21,118 bases of DNA, from the NCBI GenBank assembly GCA_019419405.1, contig DYAA01000032.1, forward strand, positions 1 through 21,118, in the 5' to 3' direction. How positions within the stretch are numbered: position 1 is the stretch's first letter; every line of letters starts with the position of its first letter. The translations under genes were made by a program, and so were the position numbers. The notes below the pieces were generated by a model. That model saw only the letters and a program-made list of their open reading frames with translations, had not been told where the DNA came from and searched no databases. The DNA comes from Collinsella sp. (lineage in GTDB: Bacteria; Actinomycetota; Coriobacteriia; Coriobacteriales; Coriobacteriaceae). Shown piece by piece: positions 1 to 7,125 of the stretch.

Positions 1-763
1 TCTCATTGCCCTCGCTGTCCACGAACAGCACGCGATCGGCGTCGCCGTCGTGGGCCAGGCCGATATCGGCGTGGGTGCGCAGCACGAGCTCGCGCAGGGG
101 CTCAAGGTGAGTGGAGCCGCACTCAACGTTAATGTCAGTGCCGCAGTAATCGGTGTTGATAGCGTGCACCGTGGCGCCCAGGCGCTGCAGCGCGGCGGGC
201 GTAGTCTGGCAAGAAGCGCCGTGGCCGCAGTCGACGGCAACGACTAGGCCATCGAGCCTCAGGCCGTCGAGCGTATCGATGGCATGATCGACATATGCCT
301 TGCGAGCGTCCTTCATCTTGATAATGTGGCCCACGCCGGCGCCGGTCGGCAACGTGTCGGCAGCCATGGCCTCCTCGGACATGACCCAGGCGCTGATCTC
401 TTCCTCAACCGCGTCGGGAAGCTTCATGCCCTTGCGGCTAAAGAACTTGATGCCGTTGAACTCCGGCGGATTGTGCGAAGCAGAGATGACGATGCCGCCG
501 TCGAGCTCGTTCTGGACGGTGAGCAGCGCCACGGCAGGCGTGGGGATGACGCCGCAGCAGTGCGGACGGCCGCCCTCGGCCATGATGCCGGCGGTCAGAG
601 CGCTCTCGAGCATGGTGCCCGAAAGACGCGTGTCGCGGCCGACGCAGATATCCGGACCAAGAAACTTGGTCGCCGCGCGGCCCAGGCGAAACGCAAGGTC
701 GCACGAGAGGTCGGCATTGGCGACGCCACGGACGCCGTCGGTACCGAAGATGTTCTGGGGCAT
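1..763 (-). CDS. glmM: Phosphoglucosamine mutase GlmM, N-terminal 254 residues (runs off left edge)
   Basis: This enzyme converts glucosamine-6-phosphate to glucosamine-1-phosphate in the cytoplasm, on the way to UDP-GlcNAc for peptidoglycan. The protein opens with MPQNIFGTDGVRG, the usual GlmM start. The phosphoserine loop ISASHNPPEFNG places the catalytic serine at residue 97. The metal-binding loop DGDADR is at residues 239-244, close to the window edge. Family members are about 445 residues, so roughly the last 190 are missing; this is a window cut, not a truncation. The ATG at 761-763 is preceded by a GGAAGGAG ribosome-binding site. The gene lies downstream of rpsI and is separated from it by a strong terminator, so it probably depends on read-through or on an unseen promoter in the roughly 50-bp gap. 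Confidence 0.96.
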   Translation of the reverse strand, partial: MPQNIFGTDGVRGVANADLSCDLAFRLGRAATKFLGPDICVGRDTRLSGTMLESALTAGIMAEGGRPHCCGVIPTPAVALLTVQNELDGGIVISASHNPPEFNGIKFFSRKGMKLPDAVEEEISAWVMSEEAMAADTLPTGAGVGHIIKMKDARKAYVDHAIDTLDGLRLDGLVVAVDCGHGASCQTTPAALQRLGATVHAINTDYCGTDINVECGSTHLEPLRELVLRTHADIGLAHDGDADRVLFVDSEGNE

Positions 764-810
764 AGGATCGCTCCTTCCCTAGCAGGCGATATGCAACCGC
801 CCACGCTAGT

Positions 811-856
811 CGAAAAAGAAAAGCGGGACCCGCCGAGGAATCGGCAGGCCCCGCTT
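811..856 (-). terminator. Intrinsic terminator after rpsI
   Basis: On the minus strand a 16-bp stem (two G-T wobbles) closes over a TTCC loop between 856 and 821. It is followed by a TTCTTTTTC tract at 811-820. It sits about 30 bases past the rpsI stop and separates the ribosomal-protein unit from glmM. Confidence 0.9.
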
Positions 857-886
857 GTACATTGTATCTCGAAAGGAGATAAAACC

Positions 887-1282
<396 letters not shown>

Positions 1283-1284
1283 CT

Positions 1285-1728
1285 TTAAGCCTCCAGCTCA
1301 ATCTTCGTGGGATTCTGGGCAGCGTGCGGATGCTCGGCACCAGCGTAGACCTTAAGCTTGGTCATCTGGGCACGGCCGAGGGTGGTCTTGGGCAGCATAC
1401 CGCGAACGGCGCGCTCGATGACCTTCTCCGGGTGCTTCTCCATAGCCTGGCGGAAGCTCTCAGCCTTGAGGCCGCCGTTGTAGCCGCTGTGGCGATAATA
1501 GGTCTTCGTGTCGGCCTTGTTACCGGTAAGCTGGACCTTATCGGCGTTGATGACGACAACGAAGTCGCCGCAGTCGCTGTTGGGCGTGAACTGAGGCTTG
1601 TTCTTACCGCGCAGGATCATTGCGATCTGGGTGGCAAGACGGCCCAGGACAGCACCATCGGCGTCGACGAGAACCCAGTTGCGCTGGACCTCGCCCTGCT
1701 TGGCGTAGTGAGTCGATTTCGAAATCAC
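1285..1728 (-). CDS. rplM: 50S ribosomal protein L13 (uL13)
   Basis: This is an early-assembling protein of the large ribosomal subunit. The 147-residue product shows the family hallmarks: WVLVDADGAVLGRLATQIA near the N-terminus, VVVINADKVQLTGNK, YYRHSGYNGGLK, and AVRGMLPKTTLGR. The start codon is GTG (1726-1728). It is fixed by a strong GGAGGAG at 1735-1741 and by agreement with normal family length. The gene heads the rplM-rpsI operon and is driven by a near-consensus promoter about 70 bases upstream, with a hairpin in the short leader. Confidence 0.98.
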   Translation of the reverse strand: MISKSTHYAKQGEVQRNWVLVDADGAVLGRLATQIAMILRGKNKPQFTPNSDCGDFVVVINADKVQLTGNKADTKTYYRHSGYNGGLKAESFRQAMEKHPEKVIERAVRGMLPKTTLGRAQMTKLKVYAGAEHPHAAQNPTKIELEA

Positions 1729-1756
1729 TTAGACTCCTCCATGTACAGTACGTGTT

Positions 1757-1788
1757 GTTACAGAGATTCACGGGGCTCTGCAAGTAAC
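1757..1788 (-). promoter_or_regulatory. Leader hairpin of the rplM-rpsI mRNA
   Basis: On the minus strand GTTA and CAGAG pair with CTCTG and TAAC, with CTTG bulged on one side and a 10-base loop. The hairpin starts at, or within a few bases of, the transcription start predicted from the promoter at 1795-1822. A structured leader before rplM would fit feedback control by L13. The pairing is visible; the function is inferred. Confidence 0.45.
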
Positions 1789-1794
1789 CCGTCC

Positions 1795-1822
1795 ATATTA
1801 CCCCGCTCGCCGTACGAGTCAA
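1795..1822 (-). promoter_or_regulatory. Promoter of rplM-rpsI
   Basis: On the minus strand TTGACT (-35, 1817-1822) and TAATAT (-10, 1795-1800) are separated by 16 bases. Both hexamers differ from the sigma-70 consensus at one position. The predicted start near 1788 gives a leader of about 60 bases before the rplM GTG. Confidence 0.75.
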
Positions 1823-1885
1823 CAGGTATTTTGGCTCCGACCAGAGTTTCTGCACATGTCATCCACGAGCCGTGACGTTGCAGCG

Positions 1886-2764
1886 CTAGCGCTCAACAAA
1901 CTCCTGGATCTCCGCGAGCAAACGCTTTGCCTCCTGGCGACCCTGAATATACAGATCGAGCAGCTTTACTGGATCATGCTCGACATGGCCGACCTCGACC
2001 GGCTTTTGCGGAGCGACGACCAACGCGCGGCCATCGCGCTCATACTTCCACAGGTGCATGCGCTGGAGGTTATAGCGGTCGTGGCGCGTCTCGACAGCCT
2101 CGAGCAGATAGGGGTAGTCAGCATAACGGGCGCGCGCCGCCGGCAAAAACTCGTAGGGCTTTTTCTCATACGAGCGGTCCTGGGTGACGATGACGACCGC
2201 ACGGTCGAAGCCCGCCTCCTCGAGCACATGCTCGATAGGAACCGAATCGGCCACGCCGCCGTCGACGTATTTGTGCCCGTCAATCTCGACCGGCGGCGTC
2301 ACCAGCGGCAGCGACGTCGAGGCGCGCACGGCGTCGAGGTCGAGCACGGCGCTTTTGACCGGCAGGTAGGCAGCGGTTCCAAACAGCATGTCCGTCGCGA
2401 CGGCGTACATCTCGATAGGGCTGGCGTCGAACGTCTCGTTATCAAAAGGATCCAGGCGGTCCTGGACGTCGTTGAAGATAAAGTCGTAACCCACGATGGA
2501 ACCCGTGGACGCAAACGACGCGGCGCCCATGTAGCGGCTGTCGTTGCAGAAGGTCAAATTGACTCGGTTGGTGCGGCCGATCTGGTGCGACTTGTAGTTG
2601 ACGCCGTTGAGCGCACCGGCCGAGACGCCGTACACCGCCGGAATTTCGACACCGGCCTCCATGAGAACGTCGAGCACGCCGGCGGTAAACTGCCCACGAA
2701 AACTGCCGCCCTCCAAGACGAGCGCGACCTTGCCGGCGTTCTTTGCCTTATCTTCTGCAGTCAT
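1886..2764 (-). CDS. Patatin-like phospholipase (RssA/YjjU-type)
   Basis: The protein is predicted to hydrolyse acyl esters of lipids using a Ser-Asp dyad. In its 292 residues the glycine-rich oxyanion segment EGGSFRGQF is at about 18-26. The nucleophile elbow GVSAG is at 46-50 (Ser48), and the dyad aspartate lies in DGGVADS (Asp168). The block order and spacing match bacterial patatins of about 280-300 residues. There is no signal peptide or membrane segment, so the protein is probably cytosolic or peripheral. The ATG has a strong AGGAGG site. It stands alone: rplM's promoter lies on its downstream side, and the gene-free repeat region lies upstream. I saw no clear promoter or intrinsic terminator. 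The substrate is unknown. Confidence 0.9.
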   Translation of the reverse strand: MTAEDKAKNAGKVALVLEGGSFRGQFTAGVLDVLMEAGVEIPAVYGVSAGALNGVNYKSHQIGRTNRVNLTFCNDSRYMGAASFASTGSIVGYDFIFNDVQDRLDPFDNETFDASPIEMYAVATDMLFGTAAYLPVKSAVLDLDAVRASTSLPLVTPPVEIDGHKYVDGGVADSVPIEHVLEEAGFDRAVVIVTQDRSYEKKPYEFLPAARARYADYPYLLEAVETRHDRYNLQRMHLWKYERDGRALVVAPQKPVEVGHVEHDPVKLLDLYIQGRQEAKRLLAEIQEFVER

Positions 2765-2853
2765 ATTGACCTCCTGCGATTGCGTTTTGACTTTCTTCTA
2801 CCCAGTTTTGGGATGGAGGGCGCATGGGTTTTGGAGTTGAGGGGGCGGCTGGC

Positions 2854-3070
2854 GGAAAGCACGTCCCGTTCTGAGGGGCGATTCCGGGATGCGCTTTCCA
2901 CCTGGGTTGCCATGGGGAAAGCATGTCCCACTCTACGGCTCGATTCCGGGTCGCAGCTTCCACTTGAGGCGTCATCCGGAAAATGTATCCCATTCCGAGC
3001 TTAGATTCCGGGATGCGGTTTCCGCCTGGGCAGTCATTGGGAAAACGCGTCCCACTCTGCGTCACTGAGG
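2854..3070. repeat. Degenerate 62-bp tandem repeat, about 3.5 copies
   Basis: Units start at 2854, 2916, 2978 and 3040 (the last is half-length). Each opens with GGAAA(A/G)..GTCCC or a close variant, has a central GATTCCGGG, and ends with TTCC(A/G)C followed by a (T/A)C(A/C)T-like linker. In unit 1 the opening GGAAAGCACGTCCCG and the later CGGGATGCGCTTTCC (2885-2899) are inverted repeats matching at 13 of 15 positions, so each unit can form its own hairpin. The copies have diverged and lie in a gene-free stretch upstream of the patatin gene. The minus-strand open frame across this region follows the repeat and is not taken as a gene. Confidence 0.8.
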
Positions 3071-3121
3071 CGTTTTCTTTACGCCCGCGCCCTGCATAGA
3101 GTTCGATTCTCCGCGGTACGG
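3070..3121 (+). repeat. 52-bp direct repeat, copy 1, with tmRNA T-arm-like core
   Basis: This copy matches 3270-3321 with three differences, and the two copies lie exactly 200 bp apart. It contains the 17-base core GAGTTCGATTCTCCGCG (3099-3115), identical to the T-arm and acceptor portion of the nearby tmRNA but on the opposite strand. No cloverleaf can be built around it, so it is not a tRNA gene. The stretch 3122-3269 between the copies holds no gene that I can support, only short GC-rich hairpins such as CCGGCTTCGGCCGG. Confidence 0.75.
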
Positions 3122-3269
3122 GGGATCCGTTGATGCTGGGCGAGGCCAGCTGAAATTCGATAAACATCGCATCTATATTGGGCTGAAGCTTTGCGCGAAG
3201 AATCCGCGTATTTGCTGCACCGGCTTCGGCCGGCTGCCGCCGCCCTCGCCCGCGGGCTACAAACGCTTC

Positions 3270-3321
3270 GCGTTTGCTTAACGCCCGCGCCCTGCACAGA
3301 GTTCGATTCTCCGCGGTACGG
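3270..3321 (+). repeat. 52-bp direct repeat, copy 2, with tmRNA T-arm-like core
   Basis: This is the second copy of the repeat at 3070-3121, with its core at 3299-3315. It ends just before the tmRNA terminator. The AAACGC-TTC-GCGTTT hairpin at 3261-3275 overlaps its left edge. Confidence 0.75.
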
Positions 3322-3326
3322 ACTAG

Positions 3327-3361
3327 AAATAAAAAGACAGGTAGATACGAATATCTACCTG
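3327..3361 (-). terminator. Intrinsic terminator of ssrA
   Basis: On the minus strand a perfect 10-bp stem (3361-3352 with 3347-3338) closes over a TTCG loop and is followed by TCTTTTTATTT. It begins 11 bases past the encoded CCA end of the tmRNA. Confidence 0.93.
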
Positions 3362-3372
3362 CCTGTTACTTA

Positions 3373-3736
3373 TGGTGGAGGCGCGGAGAATCGAACTCCG
3401 GTCCACGAAAGCCCCCTGATTGGCATCTCCAAGCTCAGTCGCTGGTTTAGTCTCGGACGCCTTGCGCGCAGCGACACGCTCGCGACGTCCTAACCGGTTC
3501 GGTCTTAGCCCGCGCCATACCGATTACGTGCGCAGGAGCATTCCCCTAAGATGACGTCGCGCCGGTGTCGGGGAAATCACCGGGTTGACGCGCCGCCATA
3601 AATTAAGCAGCGAGAGCCATAGGCTCAAAAGAAGAGTTGTTGTCAATTCAATTTGACGGTACCCCTGTTTAACGAGGCGAGGAGACCTCGGCTTGCTTCC
3701 TCTCTCAGAGCTATCGTGTCGAAACCAGTCGCCCCC
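3373..3736 (-). ncRNA. ssrA: Transfer-messenger RNA (tmRNA), one-piece form
   Basis: tmRNA rescues stalled ribosomes and tags the unfinished protein for degradation. The 5' end GGGGGCGACTGGTTTCGACACG (3736 downward) carries the conserved D-loop-like TGGTTTCGACA. The 3' end reads GGAGTTCGATTCTCC, then CGCCTCC and A-CCA (3373-3375). The 7-bp acceptor stem pairs GGGGGCG with CGCCTCC, with one G-T wobble. That fixes the length at 364 bases including the encoded CCA, normal for a one-piece tmRNA. A tag frame lies inside at 3603-3644. Upstream on the minus strand two hairpins (3808-3821 and 3761-3782) lie in what is presumably the precursor, which would be trimmed by RNase P. No convincing -10/-35 pair was found for it. 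Confidence 0.96.
3603..3644 (-). other. tmRNA-encoded proteolysis tag
   Basis: Thirteen codons followed by TAA encode DNNSSFEPMALAA. The hydrophobic ALAA ending is the signature recognised by ClpXP-type proteases in most bacteria. The alanine brought by tmRNA itself would precede the first residue. I place the resume codon at GAC (3642-3644) from tag length and the absence of a better alanine codon; this exact codon is an inference. Confidence 0.75.
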
Positions 3737-3975
3737 GAATGTCGGGAAAGTCTGGATGGTATCGGGCCTGCAAACACCCGATAACCGTCGACTTTTCAAG
3801 GAACATACGGGGCGAGCCCCGCTTGTGGAGTGTTATCTTACCACGTTCTGAAAGCGGACAGCTGTTCTATGCACGAGCTGTGAAGACCCCAATGTGCGCC
3901 GCACTTCGCACTTTTGTTACCGATCGCGTCACGTATATTTTCGCCAAGCAAAATTGACCCGTCGAAAGGACCGTT
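3737..3975. promoter_or_regulatory. Divergent intergenic region between ssrA and the 144-residue orphan
   Basis: Two hairpins are visible: ATCGGG pairing with CCCGAT (3761-3782), and CGGGGC-GA-GCCCCG (3808-3821). On the plus strand a TATATT (3934-3939) lies 17 bases after CTTTTG (3911-3916) and could drive the gene at 3976; its -35 is poor. On the minus strand TAAGAT near 3835-3840 could be a -10 for ssrA but lacks a good partner. No open frame here looks real. Confidence 0.35.
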
Positions 3976-4410
3976 ATGGATACCGAGCAGCAACTCGTCG
4001 ATGCCCTCGCAGGCCTGGGCTCAACCATTACCGAAGCTATGGATGTCATCGAGGGCTTTGTCCCCTGCGGACATCCCGCCCTCACGGTATCGAACGCACT
4101 CGTCGCGCTGGACGTTGACGATGATGCAGCTCTCGCCCAGCAGCTTGAGACCGTCGAGGGCTTTATCGACCACGTGAGTGAGAACCGCGGCGTGGCCGCC
4201 TACCACGGTATCGAGGTCGAGCTCGCGGGTCCCAAGGTCGATCTGTTCGCAGCAATCCGCGAGGTAGGCGCCCTTATGCAGACCGCAGGCGTCAAGAACA
4301 CCCAGGTCAACGAGTGGGTCTACCGCAGTCTGGCAGCACTCGACAGCTCCGACGAAAAGGCAGCCGAGCAGCTCGCAGAAAGTCCCGCCATCAAGGCCGA
4401 GCTTTTGTAA
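3976..4410 (+). CDS. Acidic hypothetical protein, 144 residues
   Basis: I do not recognise this protein. It begins MDTEQQLVDALAGLG after a good GAAAGGA site (3964-3970). It has no signal peptide, membrane segment or cysteine pair; its only cysteine is in VPCGHP near residue 31. The sequence is rich in Asp, Glu and Ala and looks all-helical, with two similar halves of short helices. It could be a small cytosolic adaptor, but no function should be assigned. Codon use and GC resemble the neighbours, and there is a convergent hairpin directly after its stop, which supports a real monocistronic gene. It converges on the PIN-domain gene and is divergent from ssrA. Confidence 0.8.
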   Translation: MDTEQQLVDALAGLGSTITEAMDVIEGFVPCGHPALTVSNALVALDVDDDAALAQQLETVEGFIDHVSENRGVAAYHGIEVELAGPKVDLFAAIREVGALMQTAGVKNTQVNEWVYRSLAALDSSDEKAAEQLAESPAIKAELL

Positions 4411-4419
4411 ATAGCAGAC

Positions 4420-4456
4420 GCGGGCCCCTTGGCGCATCGTCGTCCAAGAGGCCCGC
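4420..4456. terminator. Hairpin between convergent genes
   Basis: GCGGGCC and CTTGG pair with CCAAG and GGCCCGC around an 11-base loop. It starts 10 bases after the stop of the 144-residue gene and 13 bases before the stop of the PIN gene, so it can serve both strands. Neither side has a strong T-tract (AAACAG on plus; GTCTGCTATTT on minus). Confidence 0.6.
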
Positions 4457-4468
4457 AAACAGTTCGCG

Positions 4469-4963
4469 TCAACCGATTGCCGCGCCGCCGCATTCGGCCA
4501 AGGCAAGAATCGGCATCATTTGACGAGGTGTCTTTGCTGCAAGATCGGCATGTTCGAGCAGTTTTCGATCGTTGGTCACCAAGTAATCGACCTGGGCGCG
4601 TTTGCATGCGGCGAGTACCAAGTTGTCCTCGTAATCGCGATGGAGCGCTAAGTATTTGTCGGCCAGCCAAAGGTCCGACGCATCTGCACCCACGGCCGTG
4701 GCGTTTTCGGTCATGTTCCGAACAAACGCCAGCGCCGCATCGCCAATCGCGCGGGCAGAAGCCTCGCCGAGCGCTCCCCCGCTGGCAAGAACGCTGCGCT
4801 TCAGTTCGTGCTGTACAACATACAGTACGTCCTTGGCGATATGCACCGGAAAGAACAGCAATGCCCCCGCCTCCGTCGCCTGCCCAATAAACGCACGCGC
4901 GGCAAGCGACTCGGCATGGTCGACGCAAAACGAATCAACCCATACGTTGGCATCCAAATGCAA
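4469..4963 (-). CDS. PIN-domain protein (putative ribonuclease)
   Basis: PIN domains are metal-dependent RNases, often toxins of the VapC type. The acidic residues expected for the fold are present: Asp4 in LDANVWVD, Asp113 in YEDNLVLAAC, and Asp132 in VTNDRKLL. The last two motifs are typical of the family's C-terminal half. An in-frame GTG at 5026 would add an arginine-rich leader read through the terminator hairpin of the upstream gene. I therefore prefer the TTG at 4961-4963, which places the first catalytic Asp at residue 4 as usual and gives 164 residues, a little longer than most VapC. No antitoxin gene is visible beside it: the next genes are a metal ATPase and a convergent orphan. 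It may be an orphan PIN or housekeeping RNase. Confidence 0.75.
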   Translation of the reverse strand: MHLDANVWVDSFCVDHAESLAARAFIGQATEAGALLFFPVHIAKDVLYVVQHELKRSVLASGGALGEASARAIGDAALAFVRNMTENATAVGADASDLWLADKYLALHRDYEDNLVLAACKRAQVDYLVTNDRKLLEHADLAAKTPRQMMPILALAECGGAAIG

Positions 4964-5005
4964 AAGACCTGCGCCCGGACGACACCGATGCCGTCTGGGC
5001 GCAGG
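4961..5005 (-). terminator. Intrinsic terminator after the metal ATPase, overlapping the PIN start
   Basis: On the minus strand CCTGCGCCC-A-GACG pairs with CGTC-C-GGGCGCAGG (5005-4968), followed by TCTTTTG (4967-4961). It ends the ATPase transcript 27 bases past its stop. The GCAGG of the 3' arm is also the only possible ribosome-binding site for the TTG start of the PIN gene. Confidence 0.8.
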
Positions 5006-5031
5006 CCAGATAACGTGGGCGAACACGTCTG

Positions 5032-7107
5032 CTAACGCAGGTAAGCCTTCGCGTTGCTCAGGCTGTAGGCAATCGTCGAGCCGTTGTGCAGCAGTGACGA
5101 CGTCTGCGGGGTAATCGCGCCGGTAATACCCAATGCCAACAGCGCCGAGTTGGTGAGCATCACCTTAGAGTAGGAGCTCGTCAGACGATCAATGAGGCCC
5201 TGGCTCATGCGGCGCAAACGCACGATCGCGGCCAGATCCGTGTCGGTCAGGATGATATCGGCGACCTCCTTGGCGATGTCGCTTCCGCCACCCATTGCCA
5301 GCCCCACGTCGGCCAAACCGAGTGCCGGCGAATCGTTGACGCCGTCGCCCACCATGGCAACGTGGCGCCCCTCACCCTTAATGCGCTCCACATAGGCGTA
5401 CTTGTCCTCGGGCAGCAGCTCGGCCTTAAACTCGTCGACACCCGCCTCGCGCGCAATGCGCTCGGCCGTGCGCTCCGAATCGCCCGTGAGCATAACGACA
5501 TGCTTGACGCCCAGCGCATGTAGGTCGGCGATGGCCTCACGGACGCCGGGCTTGAGCGGATCCTCGATGCCGAGCACGCCGACGACCTTGCCGTCGACCG
5601 CCAGATACAGCGGCGACAGGCCTTGCATCTGGAGCTCGATTTGCTCCTTGATGTCGGACTCGAGCTGCGCACCCTCGTCCTCAAATACAAAGTGCGCCGA
5701 ACCGATAATGGCGCGACGCCCCTCGATGGACGAAGCGATGCCGTGCGCCACGATGTACTCGACCGCGGCATGGCGCTCGCGGTGCTCAAGCCCGCGTTCG
5801 CGGGCGGCGTTGACCACGGCACGCGCCACCGGATGCGGGAAATGCTCCTCCAAGCAAGCGGAAAGACGCAGGACCTCGTCCTCGCTCCAGCCATCGGTGG
5901 TGAGCACGCAAGCCAGGCGCGGCTGCGCCTCGGTAAGCGTGCCAGTCTTATCAAACACAATGGTGTCGGCCTTGGCAAACGACTCAAAGTACTTCGCGCC
6001 CTTGACCATGACGCCCATCTTGGCAGCATCGCTCATAGCGGTCATGACGGCAACGGAACCCGTGAGCTTGAGTGCACACGAGTAGTCGACCATCAGCGCC
6101 GCCGAGGTCTTGATGAGGCTGCGGGTGGTAAGCGCAACCAGGCCCGCGAGCAGGAAGTTCCACGGGACGATCTTGTTGGCAAGGTCCTCCATATGCGACT
6201 GGCCCTCGGACTTGAGCGAGTCGGCCGTCTGCACGAGCGAGACAATTGAGCGCAGTTTGGTTTGCGCCGTATTGGCGCGCACACGCACCAAGACGCTGCC
6301 GTCCTCCACGACGGTGCCGGCGAACACGTCGTCGCCCACGCTGCGCTCGACGGCAAGCGGCTCGCCGGTCAGGGTCGCCTGGTTGACCATGGCGCTCCCC
6401 TGCTCGACAACACCGTCGATGCAAATGGACATGCCAGTGCGCACGGCCACCAAGTCGCCGGGCTCGAGCTCGGTGGCGGCAACGCTTACCTCGGTGTCGC
6501 CGACGACCTTTTGCGCCTTGTCGGGCACATCGAGCAGCGAGTTGATGAGCTCGTTTTCGCTCATGGCGCGGGTGTAGTCCTCGAGCAGCTCGCCCACGTT
6601 GAGCAGGAACATCGTCTGGCCCGCGGTGTCGATATCACGCTTGACGAACGAAATGCCGATGGCCGAAGCGTCGAGCACGGGAACGGTCAGGCGCGGCTGC
6701 GCGAGCTCACGGAGGGCGGCGCGCAAAAAGGTCATGTAACCGGCCACGACAAACACCGCACGCAGGGGCGTGGGCAGAAACCAGCGACGTGCGTAGTGGG
6801 CGCCGATAAGCGTGGCAAGATCCATGACGAGCTTGTGCTTGCGCGGCTCGAGTTGCATCACGTAGCCCGACTTGGCATCGGCGATAGCTTGAGCATCGAG
6901 TGCGCCCAAGGCGTCGAGCACGCTCGCGCGGCGCGGCTCATCGTATTCGAGCGCCATCTGGCCGATGCGGCCGTAGACGCGCACCTTGTGCACGCCGTCG
7001 ATGTCGCCGCCAAGCTTAAGAAGTGCATCGAGATCGCTCTCTGGCACAGGACCCGCCAATTGAAGACGGGTCCTGCCGGGGATCTCGCTAATAATCGAGA
7101 ATCTCAT
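5032..7107 (-). CDS. P1B-type heavy-metal-transporting ATPase with SCA motif
   Basis: The protein is predicted to move a metal ion across the cytoplasmic membrane using ATP. In 691 residues the P-type landmarks appear in order: actuator TGEP (247-250), phosphorylation site DKTGT (Asp386), the HP motif in HFPHPVARA (His425), TGDS (541-544), and the hinge GDGVND (587-592). The N-terminal 60-70 residues resemble an HMA_2-type domain but contain no CxxC metal-binding pair. In the transmembrane segment before the phosphorylation domain the usual CPC is replaced by DYSCALKL (Ser-Cys-Ala at 343-345). The usual zinc, cadmium or copper label is therefore not justified. The ATG lies 18 bases after the DUF6110-like gene, suggesting an operon. 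A terminator follows. Confidence 0.93.
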   Translation of the reverse strand: MRFSIISEIPGRTRLQLAGPVPESDLDALLKLGGDIDGVHKVRVYGRIGQMALEYDEPRRASVLDALGALDAQAIADAKSGYVMQLEPRKHKLVMDLATLIGAHYARRWFLPTPLRAVFVVAGYMTFLRAALRELAQPRLTVPVLDASAIGISFVKRDIDTAGQTMFLLNVGELLEDYTRAMSENELINSLLDVPDKAQKVVGDTEVSVAATELEPGDLVAVRTGMSICIDGVVEQGSAMVNQATLTGEPLAVERSVGDDVFAGTVVEDGSVLVRVRANTAQTKLRSIVSLVQTADSLKSEGQSHMEDLANKIVPWNFLLAGLVALTTRSLIKTSAALMVDYSCALKLTGSVAVMTAMSDAAKMGVMVKGAKYFESFAKADTIVFDKTGTLTEAQPRLACVLTTDGWSEDEVLRLSACLEEHFPHPVARAVVNAARERGLEHRERHAAVEYIVAHGIASSIEGRRAIIGSAHFVFEDEGAQLESDIKEQIELQMQGLSPLYLAVDGKVVGVLGIEDPLKPGVREAIADLHALGVKHVVMLTGDSERTAERIAREAGVDEFKAELLPEDKYAYVERIKGEGRHVAMVGDGVNDSPALGLADVGLAMGGGSDIAKEVADIILTDTDLAAIVRLRRMSQGLIDRLTSSYSKVMLTNSALLALGITGAITPQTSSLLHNGSTIAYSLSNAKAYLR

Positions 7108-7125
7108 AGTTTGTGCCTGGGAGCG

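Noticed and set aside
2854..3070. CRISPR array
   Set aside because: The 62-bp units are contiguous and diverged with no unique spacers, and there are no cas genes nearby.
2748..3167. Minus-strand open frame of 139 codons upstream of the patatin gene
   Set aside because: It runs across the 62-bp repeats and the T-arm-like repeat and overlaps the patatin start. No ribosome site or known domain.
3079..3323. Possible tRNA gene from the TTCGATT T-arm-like motifs
   Set aside because: No anticodon arm, D arm or matching acceptor stem can be built around either copy.
4469..5026. PIN protein starting at the GTG at 5026, possibly part of a VapBC pair
   Set aside because: The extra N-terminus is translated terminator hairpin. 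No antitoxin-like gene lies beside it, so a toxin-antitoxin pair is not supported.
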